Shown here: positions 6,389-14,290 of the stretch, in pieces
Position numbering within the stretch: the first letter of the stretch is position 1
Layout of the letters: each line of letters opens with the position of its first letter
Assembly: GCA_016215705.1 (NCBI GenBank)
Contig: JACRIR010000242.1
Span: forward strand, 1-16,865
DNA: 16,865 nt
Origin: Candidatus Poribacteria bacterium
GTDB lineage: Bacteria; Abyssobacteria; SURF-5
Reading direction: 5' to 3'
The notes under the pieces: generated by a model
What the model was told of the DNA's origin: nothing
Seen by the model: only the letters and a program-made list of their open reading frames with translations
Databases searched by the model: none
Program-made: the position numbers and the translations under genes

Positions 6389-7564
6389 TCACGCGCGAAG
6401 GCGCGCCCGCACTTCACTGATGAAACCCTCGACGGTCAGGATACCTGCGCGGTGGCTCGGCGGGTAATCCGTGTGCAGGTGCTGCGGCACGACGAGATCC
6501 ACGTTCAGCTGCCTCATCTCGTCGAGCTGTGCTGATGAGACACCCTGCTGCAGCGTGAGAATGTGTTTGTGCGTCACGCGCGGCGCCTCGCGCGTGACCT
6601 GGCGCCAGCGGTCCTTGCAGGTCGTCTTCACGCCGAGGACGAAGAGCTTCTCAAGCGGGAAATCCGGATCCTCGTATTCCTTTTTGCCGGGAATCAGCAC
6701 GTCGGGTTTGGTGCCATCGACGTCCACGCGCACATCGAACGGAAGCTTCGCCTCACGGAGCAGATACTCGACGTGGAGCTCGAGCGAGCGCCCAGCGCGC
6801 GCCTTGCGCCGCTGGAGGATGGTCTGCGCCGTCCTGAGGAAGTCGTCCACCGATTTGAATGCACGCAAGACCTTCGGTTCGCACACGCGGCGCTCGACCA
6901 GTCTGAATAATTGGTACTCGGCCTCGACGAACAGCTGAAGCTGTGCGTCGCTCGGCTTCGACACGAACGCATTCACGCAGTCGAGCAGCGCCTGGCGAGC
7001 CTCGCCAGCAAAGCTCGTCGTGGGCGGGAAATCGGTAAGGGCCTTGGAAAACTCGCAGAAATGACGATCGATGCAGTCATCCTCGCCCTCGGGCGATGCG
7101 CCGGCGTCGCGATCGTAGAAGGCCCAGCGCCCTGTCACCTGGACGCCGAGACCGGCCTGCACATCCTCGATGTCGTCCTCGAGATCGAAGACGTACATCA
7201 GGAAACGGTCCATGCGCTCCGGAATCAGAATAAGTAGGCTGCCCACGCGGTCGGCGGTGAGATACGGAAAGTCCCGGCCGAAGTGCGTCATGCGGTACTC
7301 GCTTCGCGTACCGGTGCCGTACCACTTCACCACCGAATCCGTGATGCGACCGTCCTGCACCCAGACGGCCTGAACATGGTGATCGTGATTGACACCTTTC
7401 TGCGGCGGCTGGGGGGTGAAAGCCGCCCACTGCGCCTTCGGCAGATAGTAACCGCACTGGTGTCCGCCAGTCAGACCGACATCGTTCGGGGAAATGAATT
7501 TGAGAACCGCTTTGCCGCAGCGCCCCGCGTCGAGTATCGCCTGGTCACACGCCGGCGAGGGCAC
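6389..7564 (-). CDS. Type IIE restriction endonuclease, EcoRII family
   Basis: 391 residues against about 404 for EcoRII. The N-terminal effector-binding domain includes NDVGLTGGHQCGYYLPK, which matches EcoRII's NDTGATGGHQVGLYIPS region. The catalytic domain includes RKARAGRSLELHVEYLL and VKTTCKDRWRQV. Aligning on these, Asp288, Tyr297, Lys313 and Lys317 have the same spacing as EcoRII residues Asp299, Tyr308, Lys324 and Lys328. The enzyme would cut unmethylated CCWGG-like sites and need two sites; the exact target is inferred from the family. The start is GTG at 7564, which overlaps the methylase stop by 20 bases and has GGGAG about eight bases upstream. Translation is therefore coupled to the methylase and begins after it. 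Active-site residues look intact. Confidence 0.95.
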   Translation of the reverse strand: MPSPACDQAILDAGRCGKAVLKFISPNDVGLTGGHQCGYYLPKAQWAAFTPQPPQKGVNHDHHVQAVWVQDGRITDSVVKWYGTGTRSEYRMTHFGRDFPYLTADRVGSLLILIPERMDRFLMYVFDLEDDIEDVQAGLGVQVTGRWAFYDRDAGASPEGEDDCIDRHFCEFSKALTDFPPTTSFAGEARQALLDCVNAFVSKPSDAQLQLFVEAEYQLFRLVERRVCEPKVLRAFKSVDDFLRTAQTILQRRKARAGRSLELHVEYLLREAKLPFDVRVDVDGTKPDVLIPGKKEYEDPDFPLEKLFVLGVKTTCKDRWRQVTREAPRVTHKHILTLQQGVSSAQLDEMRQLNVDLVVPQHLHTDYPPSHRAGILTVEGFISEVRARLRA

Positions 7565-8801
7565 GGTTCGATCTCCCTTTCACTTTTCCTTTTTCCCCCG
7601 CCCGGCTCGTCACGACCGGCGTCTTAAGTAGGCAGCCGCCACGCATCGCGAGAAGCTGCCAGCCGAGCACGTCTGCGAGCTGGCGCGCAACGGCCTCGGC
7701 CACAGGGGGCACCACGGCGTTACCGAACTGCTTGTAAGCCTGGGTATCTGACACGACGATAGGCAGCCGGTCAGGAAAGCCCATCAGCCGCGCCGCTTCA
7801 CGCGGCGTGAGCCGGCGCGGATTGCGCCGTTTCTGCGGAATCAGGACCTCGGATCCGTCCTTGTAGTAGCGAGCCGAGAGCGTGCGGCTTACGCCATCGA
7901 AGTCGGCCATGCCGAAGCCGAAGCCGTTACCCTTCTCCTTGTGACGCTGCGCGTAGTCCTTGAGGTATGTCCACAGATGCGTGCTCAGCGTGTACTTCGA
8001 GTCTGGCGATTCCTCGAGGATGTCGCGGAAGCGCGGGCGCGGGCTGTCGGGTTCCGACGGGAATACGAATGGCGGATTCTCACCGAATACCCGCACGTCA
8101 AAACCAACAATGAAGACACGCTCGCGATGCTGCGGCACCCAGGCGGCGGCGTCAATGACCTTTGTGAAGATTCGATAGCCCAAATCCTCAAGCACCGAAC
8201 GGATGACCTGCCACGTCCGCCCTCCGTCATGCGACTGGAGGTTTTTCACATTCTCGAGAAGGAACGCCGGCGGACGTTTGTTCTCGAGAATGGTCGAGAC
8301 GTTGAAGAAGAGGTTTCCCTGAGCCGCATCCTTGAAACCATGCGGGCGACCGAGCGCGTTCTTCTTCGACACCCCCGCAATCGAGAACGGCTGACACGGA
8401 AAGCCCGCGACCAGCAGGTCATGATCGGGAATCTCGGCAGGTCTGATCTTCGTGATGTCACCGTGTGGTACCTCACCGAACCAGGCGTAGTAAGTCTTCT
8501 GGCAGTAGGTATCCCATTCCGATGAGAAGACACAACGCCCGCCCGCCGCCTCGACACCAAGACGCAGGCCACCGATGCCGGAGAACAAATCGATGAAACT
8601 GAACGGTATGCCGCCTCCGGTCCGCTGTGCCGGCGGCTGAATGTTGTCGAAGAGCGATGGCTGACTGCTTCCCCTGTGGGCGCCTTCCAGCAGATCCAGC
8701 ACAAATTCCTGCTGGGAGACTCTGCGCTCGCTACACCGCTCGCTGATCCACGTTTTGAGATCGTTCGGGATATCCCGAACCAGAATCGAGTTGGCGGCCA
8801 T
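7545..8801 (-). CDS. Dcm/M.EcoRII-type cytosine-5 methyltransferase with RHH-like N-terminus
   Basis: 418 residues from the ATG at 8801; an upstream TTG (8870) gives a longer frame, but homology-like sequence begins at the ATG, preceded by AAGGA. Motif I FIDLFSGIGGLRLG (69-82), motif IV GFPCQPFS with the nucleophile Cys136, motif VI ENVKNLQSHD, motif VIII PQHRER and motif X QFGNAVV. The stretch HKEKGNGFGFGMADFDGVSRTLSARYYKDG matches the Dcm target-recognition region closely, so CCWGG-type methylation is likely. Residues 1-42 (NSILVRDIPNDLKTWISERC, then SQQEFVLDLLEG) look like a FitA/Arc-type ribbon-helix-helix domain rather than the usual Dcm N-terminus, which suggests self-repression of the operon. 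It is the first gene of the methylase-endonuclease-vsr operon. Confidence 0.95.
   Translation of the reverse strand: MAANSILVRDIPNDLKTWISERCSERRVSQQEFVLDLLEGAHRGSSQPSLFDNIQPPAQRTGGGIPFSFIDLFSGIGGLRLGVEAAGGRCVFSSEWDTYCQKTYYAWFGEVPHGDITKIRPAEIPDHDLLVAGFPCQPFSIAGVSKKNALGRPHGFKDAAQGNLFFNVSTILENKRPPAFLLENVKNLQSHDGGRTWQVIRSVLEDLGYRIFTKVIDAAAWVPQHRERVFIVGFDVRVFGENPPFVFPSEPDSPRPRFRDILEESPDSKYTLSTHLWTYLKDYAQRHKEKGNGFGFGMADFDGVSRTLSARYYKDGSEVLIPQKRRNPRRLTPREAARLMGFPDRLPIVVSDTQAYKQFGNAVVPPVAEAVARQLADVLGWQLLAMRGGCLLKTPVVTSRAGEKGKVKGRSNRALAGV
8763..8780. repeat. Perfect 18-bp palindrome inside the methylase gene
   Basis: GTTCGGGAT is followed directly by ATCCCGAAC. It falls in codons 8-13 of the RHH-like segment, about 21-38 bases inside the gene. 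It may be an operator or an mRNA hairpin near the start codon, or chance. Confidence 0.4.
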
Positions 8802-8823
8802 GTCCTTATTTCTGGGAATTATT

Positions 8824-8843
8824 GATAGCAGAACGATAGCAGA
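8824..8843. promoter_or_regulatory. Two 9-bp direct repeats, 11-bp period, upstream of methylase
   Basis: GATAGCAGA occurs at 8824-8832 and 8835-8843, one helical turn apart. The pair is flanked by GGGAA (8814-8818) and TTCCC (8846-8850) and lies 22-43 bases before the ATG at 8801. Ribbon-helix-helix repressors bind tandem sites spaced by about one turn, so this is a likely operator for the methylase's own N-terminus. Confidence 0.55.
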
Positions 8844-8871
8844 TTTTCCCAACGAATGCACAAGTAGCAAC

Positions 8872-8892
8872 AGCGGCAGCGTCCCTGCCGCT
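8872..8892. repeat. GC-rich hairpin between the R-M operon and immA
   Basis: AGCGGCAG, five bases, CTGCCGCT: a perfect 8-bp stem, followed by the palindrome ACAGCGCTGT at 8894-8903. There is no T-run on either strand. It lies in the 341-base gene-free stretch 8802-9142, which otherwise shows only the direct repeats near the methylase start. It may attenuate read-through from immA, but this is weak. Confidence 0.35.
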
Positions 8893-9142
8893 CACAGCGC
8901 TGTTCCGCTCGCCCGCCTCGGCTCCGCCTCATTAGGCTTGCTCCACCCCACAACAGCACTCGCAGTTGCACGGAACGATCTCTTGCACCGATGGGGCCGT
9001 TCATCTGGTGAAGGTTGTCACACATCAATGGCAACACAAAGCAAGGTATTGCAGGCATGCGGACGGTCGGGCCATCTTATGGCTTATCCACCCAAATACA
9101 GCAGCGCAGGTGCTCTCTTTATACTGCGAAGCGTCTCGCTCT

Positions 9143-9991
9143 TTATTCCAGATCGCGCTCCGCTTCCTCTGCATCATCTACTTCCGCATAAAGCAGCGTC
9201 ATCCTGTAACCATCGCGCTGCACAAACGTCTGTTCCGCAAGAGAACTCGCGTTCCTAGCATCGGACAGCCACGCATGGGCGCTTATTTCCTCCCAGCCTG
9301 AGCAGGTGTCATCGCCCAGTTCGCTCGTCAGGCTCACCGAGCCTTTCGGCAAAGGCTGTCCCTTGCGAACGTCAAGGAACGGAAAGTCTTCATTGCGAAC
9401 GCCGTACAGCACGCTGCCATTCCGCGAAAACACGACCGCGCAGGGTTCGTCGTGGAGGGCCACGTACTTGCGGGCGCTCGCCTCCCAGCTCGTCTCGTAT
9501 TTTTCGGAAAGCTCGAGGATGTGTTCCATTTCCGGCCCGCCCAGGCGGCGCAGGTCTTTGCGGAAGTAGGTATCGGGCATCAGGATGCCGGCGGAGAAGC
9601 GGTTTGCCTCCGCCTCCATGCGCGCGGCCCTGTCATCGGAAGAGGCGCCGAATTTCCGCATGTCGCCGGCGGTGCAGCGGAACCCGGCGCCGTCGACCGG
9701 GACGTGCCAGGGGTTCAGAAAATGGCCCAGCTCATGGCCGACCGTGAACCGCTGGCGTTGCCGCGGACTCTGCCTGTTGACCAGGATGGTGCCGGAGGAT
9801 TTGTCGGCAAACGTCACGAGCCCGCCTTCGAAGCCGTCGGTCTCCAGCGGTTCGATCCGGTGAATATCCAGCGCCGCAGCGATGTCCTCGATGGGGACGG
9901 GAATGGGCAGATCGGGCATCTGCTTCAGGAGGGCGTGCAGCAGCTTTTCCGGGGTCGTGCAATCCGCGAGCTCCATGCGGTCGAGCTTCAT
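9143..9991 (-). CDS. ImmA/IrrE-family metallopeptidase
   Basis: 282 residues. The zinc metallopeptidase motif HELGH (86-90, in FTVGHELGHFLNP) is followed by EAEANRFSAGILMP, whose Glu (about 128) supplies the third zinc ligand. This is the COG2856 family, whose characterised members (ImmA of ICEBs1, IrrE/PprI of Deinococcus) cleave a partner XRE-type repressor in response to stress such as DNA damage. Start at ATG 9991 after a GGGGGAGAGGGG purine run. The gene follows the XRE gene by 14 bases in the same operon, the usual arrangement for protease and substrate. The long C-terminal region after residue 150 (YETSWEASARKYVALHDEPCAVVFSRNG) is a common extension. Substrate identity is inferred from context. 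A toxin-antitoxin reading is less likely. Confidence 0.9.
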   Translation of the reverse strand: MKLDRMELADCTTPEKLLHALLKQMPDLPIPVPIEDIAAALDIHRIEPLETDGFEGGLVTFADKSSGTILVNRQSPRQRQRFTVGHELGHFLNPWHVPVDGAGFRCTAGDMRKFGASSDDRAARMEAEANRFSAGILMPDTYFRKDLRRLGGPEMEHILELSEKYETSWEASARKYVALHDEPCAVVFSRNGSVLYGVRNEDFPFLDVRKGQPLPKGSVSLTSELGDDTCSGWEEISAHAWLSDARNASSLAEQTFVQRDGYRMTLLYAEVDDAEEAERDLE

Positions 9992-10005
9992 CCCCTCTCC
10001 CCCGG

Positions 10006-10329
10006 TTACCGGCGTTTCTTTTTCTTCATCGACTCGATGATCATCTGCAGGGTGCCCCGGTCCTGTTCGGACAGCTTCTTTATCGAACGGTACATGACCA
10101 GCAGGCCCTCCTCGTCGGAGTCCTTGTCCGGGGTTTCCCCGGTCAGGTGCGACACGCTCACGCTGAAGTGCTCGGCCAGCCGGGTGAGCAGGTCCAGGGA
10201 CGGATTGCTGCTTTTCCCGGCTTCGATCTCCCAGATGTGCGCCTTGGAGGCCCCCACGGCGTTCGCCACGTCCTGGAGCGATTCGCCCTGCTTAAGCCGC
10301 AGCTGCCTGAGCTTGGAGCCGATCGACAT
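10006..10329 (-). CDS. XRE-family HTH repressor, probable ImmA substrate
   Basis: 107 residues from the ATG at 10329, chosen because AGGG lies about nine bases upstream and because the HTH begins there (MSIGSKLRQLRLKQGESLQDVANAVGAS). Residues 7-62 form a standard Cro/CI helix-turn-helix, with SKAHIWEIEAGKSSNPSLDLL as recognition and following helices. The tail is charged and ends in MKKKKRR. The gene is divergent from tnsAB with about 155 bases between starts. An inverted repeat GTTCG-N6-CGAAC lies in its 5' leader. The role proposed is repression of itself and of tnsAB, with release by ImmA cleavage. That is inference from the known ImmR/ImmA arrangement. Confidence 0.88.
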   Translation of the reverse strand: MSIGSKLRQLRLKQGESLQDVANAVGASKAHIWEIEAGKSSNPSLDLLTRLAEHFSVSVSHLTGETPDKDSDEEGLLVMYRSIKKLSEQDRGTLQMIIESMKKKKRR

Positions 10330-10348
10330 CGTGACTGCCCTTCCCGTA

Positions 10349-10373
10349 GTTCGGTGAATCGAACGAAATTGTA
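10349..10373 (-). promoter_or_regulatory. XRE operator candidate and -10 box
   Basis: GTTCG (10349-10353) and CGAAC (10360-10364) form an inverted repeat around six bases. On the minus strand TACAAT (10373 to 10368) is a good -10; no convincing -35 was found. The placement suits autorepression. Confidence 0.4.
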
Positions 10374-10382
10374 GCACCTGCC

Positions 10383-10411
10383 TTGACAGTCCGCATCGTC
10401 TGATATATCAT
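10383..10411 (+). promoter_or_regulatory. Sigma-70 promoter of the tnsAB-tnsC-tniQ operon
   Basis: TTGACA (10383-10388), 17 bases, TATCAT (10406-10411): a near-consensus promoter. Transcription would start near 10418, only seven bases before the ATG at 10425. This favours the ATG at 10485, which has AGGC/GGCG just upstream, as the real tnsAB start. Confidence 0.7.
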
Positions 10412-10484
10412 TACGTTTAATACGATGTTGGCATACGACCCAAACGGGGCTCCGAGGCCCACTGTTTTTGCGAGGCAGGCGAAC

Positions 10485-13157
10485 ATGAGCAGCAAACGAG
10501 ATGATCTGGAATCGCTCTATGAGGGCCTGGGCATACCGCCCGAGGGGCGCGCGCAGATCGAGCGCGTCCGCAGCTCGCCGCCCTCGCGGACCGTCCAAAG
10601 CGGCAGAGGGAACGTCTGCGTCCGCTACCCCAGCCGGAAGATGGGGCACACCATCCAGGCGGAGAGCCATACGCTCGAGCTGCCCGGCATCTACCAGATG
10701 GAACACGACCGGGACGTTCTCGAGTACTACGATCAGCCGGCGGCGATCAAGCTGCGCTACCTCGCGAAATCCGGCCGGAAAACCGGCGCCTTCCACACGC
10801 CGGACTTCTTCGTCATCCGCCGGGACGGGGCGGGATGGGAGGAGTGGAAACACGAAAGCGAGCTTGTGCTGCTGGCCGCACAGCAGCCCGGGAGATATCA
10901 GAAAGATCCTGACGGGAAATGGCGCTGCCCGCCGGGCGAAGAGCATGCCGCCGCGTACGGCCTCCAGTACGCGATCCGAACCGACAAGTCGATCAACTGG
11001 AATACCTACCAGAACCTGATCTTTCTCGAGGATTACTTCGCCAGCGAGGCGCCCGCGCCTGAAGCATCGTTTGTCGAAGCCGTCCAGGCCAAGCTGCGCG
11101 AGCAGCCGGGGATCGCGCTGGCCGATTTGACCCGGGAGAACACCGGATTCGCGCCGGACAGCGTCTTCACCCTCATCGCGCGGAGGCTCATTTACTGCGA
11201 CCTCGCCGTCGCGCAGTTGCACGACCCGGAGAGGGCGCGGCTCTACCTCGATGAAACCGCGGGCAGCGCCCACAAGGCGGCTTCAGAATCGAACCGGGAG
11301 GACACGCGACCGCCCATCGCGACGATTTCGCTTCGTCCCGGACAGGCGTTCGTCTGGGATGAAAAGCACTGGACCATTCTCAACGCCGGCGCCACGAAAA
11401 TATCCGCGCAGGACGACGCCGGCGGCCGTATCGAACTGGATCAGGAAACATTCACGCAACTCGTCCTGGAAGGGCGGATCGCCGGCGATCCCTCGCCGGC
11501 GGCGGACGACGCCTCTAAAACGCATGAAACCCTGGCCAAGGCGCGGCCGGAAGACCTGGAGCTCGCGAACACTCGCTACGAGTTGATACGTCCCCTGCTC
11601 GACGGCGGCAAGCCCGTTTCGGACACCGTGACGGAGCGCACTCTCTACACCTATCTGAAGCAGTGGCGTGCGGCGGAAGAAAGCGTTGGTTGCGGGTACA
11701 TCGGCCTGCTTCCCGGGCATGCCCACAAGGGCAACCGGAAACCCCGGCTCCCGCAGGAATCCTTGCGGATCCTCGACGAGGTCATCGACGAGTATTACGA
11801 AAGCAAACGGGCCACGTCGATGTGGGTCGCATATGCCCGCTACTTAAATATATGCGAGAAACACGGTACGACGCCGGCAAGCTACAAAACGTTCACGGTA
11901 CACGTGGGGTCCAGGCCCATGCATGAACAGATTCGGAAACGCGAAGGTCATAAACGCGCCTACGCGCACGGGGAGTTCTACTGGCAGCTGGACACCCACA
12001 TCCCGCGACACGGCACGAGGCCGTTTGAGATCGCGCACATAGACCATACCGAGTTGCAGCTGGAGGTGGTCTCGTCGAAAACAGGAAAATCCCTGGGACG
12101 GCCGTGGCTTACCCTGATGATCGATGCCTACACCCGGGCCGTGCTGGGTGTCGTCCTGTCCTTCGAACCGCCCAGCTACCGCTCCTGCATGATGGTCATC
12201 CGGGACTGCGTGCGTCGGTATGGCCGGCTGCCCAAGATCCTGGTCGTGGACCGCGGAGCCGAGTTCGGGAGCGTGTATTTCCAGACATTGCTCGCGCGCT
12301 TTCAGGTGATCCTAAAAATGCGCCCGGCCTCGATGCCCCGGTTCGGCAACGTGATCGAACGGCTGTTCGGCGCCACGCAATCCCAGCTCATCGACAACCT
12401 GCTTGGAAACACCAAAATCACGCGCCATGTGCGCCAGATGACGCCCGAGGTGAACCCGAAGCGCCATGCGGTGTGGACGCTCGAGAAATTCGACGTCTTG
12501 TTTGGCGTCTGGCTTGCCGAGTTCTACGAAACCAACGCCCATCCGGCGCTCGGGGAATCCCCCAGGGAGGCGATGACGCGCGGGCTGCGGCAAACCGGCC
12601 TGCGCGAGTTCAAGCTCATTTCCTACGACGAAAACTTCCGGCTCTTGACCAGCCCCACCACGCCGCGCGGCGTGGCCCGCGTACATCCCGCGCGCGGCAT
12701 CAAGATCAACTATCTGTACTACTGGTCAACGTCTTTCCGGAACAAGCGCTTCGCGCGGGGGAAGGTCGATGTCCCGGTTCGCTACGACGCCTACAACGCC
12801 GGCATCGCGTATGCCCTGATCGATTCCTGCTGGGTTGCCTGCCACTCGGAAAGGTACACCGAATTCAAGGGGCGCACCGAGCGCGAGATCCGGATGGCCT
12901 CCGCGGAACTGAGGCAGCAGCAGCGTACCCACGGGCGCCAGCGCACGGTCACGGCCAGGGCGTTGGCGGCGTTTCTGCTGTCCGCGGAAGCCGAGGAAAA
13001 ATTCGCCGTCGAGCGGCAGCGTGAGGCGGAAACGAAAATTGTAAGGGAAAAATACGATTTTCCATCGAAGGCTGCGGAGCGCCCGGCGCTGCCGCCTGAG
13101 CGGGACGTCGAGACAGAGAGGCCGGTCACACAACCCAAACTGCTGGAGGTGTTCTGA
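10485..13157 (+). CDS. TnsA-TnsB fusion transposase
   Basis: 890 residues from ATG 10485. Residues 50-125 are TnsA-like: Glu60 in GHTIQAESHTLELPG, QPAAIKLRY, HTPDFFV with Asp107, and GWEEWKHE with Glu120 and Lys122, the E...D...(E/Q)xK nuclease set of Tn7 TnsA that cuts the non-transferred strands. The middle is TnsB-like with an HTH region and the DDE integrase core: IAHIDHTE (Asp520), LVVDRGAEF (Asp589) and GNVIERLFG (Glu625), spaced 68 and 35. A C-terminal basic/coiled segment (QRQREAETKIVREKYDF) may contact TnsC. Having both nucleases predicts cut-and-paste transposition. TnsAB fusions are known in some Tn7-like lineages, but most Tn7-type elements encode two proteins. The stop overlaps the tnsC start (TGATG). 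The start could be ATG 10425. Confidence 0.92.
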   Translation: MSSKRDDLESLYEGLGIPPEGRAQIERVRSSPPSRTVQSGRGNVCVRYPSRKMGHTIQAESHTLELPGIYQMEHDRDVLEYYDQPAAIKLRYLAKSGRKTGAFHTPDFFVIRRDGAGWEEWKHESELVLLAAQQPGRYQKDPDGKWRCPPGEEHAAAYGLQYAIRTDKSINWNTYQNLIFLEDYFASEAPAPEASFVEAVQAKLREQPGIALADLTRENTGFAPDSVFTLIARRLIYCDLAVAQLHDPERARLYLDETAGSAHKAASESNREDTRPPIATISLRPGQAFVWDEKHWTILNAGATKISAQDDAGGRIELDQETFTQLVLEGRIAGDPSPAADDASKTHETLAKARPEDLELANTRYELIRPLLDGGKPVSDTVTERTLYTYLKQWRAAEESVGCGYIGLLPGHAHKGNRKPRLPQESLRILDEVIDEYYESKRATSMWVAYARYLNICEKHGTTPASYKTFTVHVGSRPMHEQIRKREGHKRAYAHGEFYWQLDTHIPRHGTRPFEIAHIDHTELQLEVVSSKTGKSLGRPWLTLMIDAYTRAVLGVVLSFEPPSYRSCMMVIRDCVRRYGRLPKILVVDRGAEFGSVYFQTLLARFQVILKMRPASMPRFGNVIERLFGATQSQLIDNLLGNTKITRHVRQMTPEVNPKRHAVWTLEKFDVLFGVWLAEFYETNAHPALGESPREAMTRGLRQTGLREFKLISYDENFRLLTSPTTPRGVARVHPARGIKINYLYYWSTSFRNKRFARGKVDVPVRYDAYNAGIAYALIDSCWVACHSERYTEFKGRTEREIRMASAELRQQQRTHGRQRTVTARALAAFLLSAEAEEKFAVERQREAETKIVREKYDFPSKAAERPALPPERDVETERPVTQPKLLEVF

Positions 13158-14290
13158 TGATTCGTGACAAAAACAAGGTCGACGCCGACCTACAACAGAA
13201 ATTGGCTGCCTTCCGCAAGATCACCGTTAAGCACAAGCGCCTCATGGAGGCGCGCGAACTGCTGTTGCCCTACCTGCTCGATGAGGCCGAGGAGGGGGTC
13301 ATCTGCGTCGTCGGACCCACGGGCGCTGGGAAAACAACTCTGCTTAAACACTGCATCGCCGATGTGCTGGCGCACGAGGCGGCTGAAATGGAACGCGACC
13401 GCAGCTATATCCCGATCGCATACGTCGAGGCGCGTGCGCCGGAGCGGGGGAATTTCGAGTGGGCCGCTTTCTACCGTGACTGCCTTATCGCGCTGCACGA
13501 GCCGCTGGTGGACCGAAAAATCATGTCGAAGGTCGAGTTTGGCAAGCTCTCGCTGCCGGAATATGGCCCTTCGAAGTCCCGCTCCGTCACGCAGTATCGA
13601 ATCGCGCTTGATAACGCGCTGAAACATCGCCGAACCAAGATTCTGCTGATCGACGAAGGCCAAACCCTGTTAAAAGTCTCGTCCGCGAGGCTCGCGATCG
13701 ACCAGATGGATACGATCAAATCGCGCGCTTCGCTGACAGGCGTTAAACATGCGCTGATAGGCACCTATGAGCTGCTTAACACCGGCGATCTCAGCGGACA
13801 GCTGAGCCGGCGCCGCAGAAACATCCACCTGCCGCGCTACAATTGCGATGACCCCGATGACGTCGCTGAATTTAGCAGCATCATTCACACATTCCAGTCG
13901 AACCTTCCGATCCCGTGCAACGTCGATCTGACAGAATCCTTCGATTTCGTGTATGCAAAATCGGTAGGTTGTGCCGGCGTCCTGAAGACCTGGCTGGATG
14001 TGACTGAGAACTGGGCTGCGAACCAGAACCTTTCCAAGATCACTTTGAAAAACCTCGAGAAAAAGGCCCTGCCCAACCGCGATTTGATGAGAATGCTGAC
14101 CGAAATTCGTGAAGGAGAAAAACAATTCTCTGGGCCGTCCGACGACGAATTGATGGCCAAACTGGGACTATCCACGGCAAGCCACGATAAACCAAGTGAG
14201 GAAACAGCATCTGCCGCCAAAAAAGCCAACAACCGGCCGGGGCAGCGGCGTCCAACCCGCGACCCCGTGGGGGATGTCGCCGTTGCTTAA
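13157..14290 (+). CDS. tnsC: TnsC-like AAA+ ATPase
   Basis: 377 residues. Walker A GPTGAGKTT (53-61) and Walker B KILLIDEGQTLL with Asp166-Glu167, followed by the LIGTYELL region where the sensor residue is expected. TnsC-type ATPases assemble on DNA, carry the target signal from TniQ/TnsD to the transposase and give target immunity. The start codon overlaps the tnsAB stop by one base, with GGAGG about seven bases upstream, so expression is coupled. The C-terminal tail after about residue 320 (GPSDDELMAKLGLST and then a charged stretch) may bind TniQ. It is smaller than Tn7 TnsC (about 555 residues), as in TniB and CAST-like proteins. Confidence 0.92.
   Translation: MIRDKNKVDADLQQKLAAFRKITVKHKRLMEARELLLPYLLDEAEEGVICVVGPTGAGKTTLLKHCIADVLAHEAAEMERDRSYIPIAYVEARAPERGNFEWAAFYRDCLIALHEPLVDRKIMSKVEFGKLSLPEYGPSKSRSVTQYRIALDNALKHRRTKILLIDEGQTLLKVSSARLAIDQMDTIKSRASLTGVKHALIGTYELLNTGDLSGQLSRRRRNIHLPRYNCDDPDDVAEFSSIIHTFQSNLPIPCNVDLTESFDFVYAKSVGCAGVLKTWLDVTENWAANQNLSKITLKNLEKKALPNRDLMRMLTEIREGEKQFSGPSDDELMAKLGLSTASHDKPSEETASAAKKANNRPGQRRPTRDPVGDVAVA

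Noticed and set aside
7941-8525. Plus-strand 194-codon frame opposite the Dcm-type methylase
   Set aside because: It is antisense to conserved methylase motifs and shows no protein features.
9143-10329. Reading the XRE/ImmA pair as a toxin-antitoxin module
   Set aside because: The protein carries HELGH and EAEANRF zinc protease motifs and no toxin domain, so the repressor-protease model fits better.
9452-10357. Plus-strand 301-codon open frame across immA and the XRE gene
   Set aside because: It is a GC-rich antisense shadow of two clearly recognised minus-strand genes, with no domain or ribosome-binding site.
10330-10484. Transposon end between the XRE gene and tnsAB
   Set aside because: No repeats like those at 15805-15851 occur here; the region is explained by divergent promoters.
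10158-11273. Minus-strand 371-codon frame opposite the start of tnsAB
   Set aside because: It overlaps the XRE gene and the TnsA domain in another frame, is rich in Arg/Val/Ala/Leu, and has no recognisable family. It is an antisense shadow.
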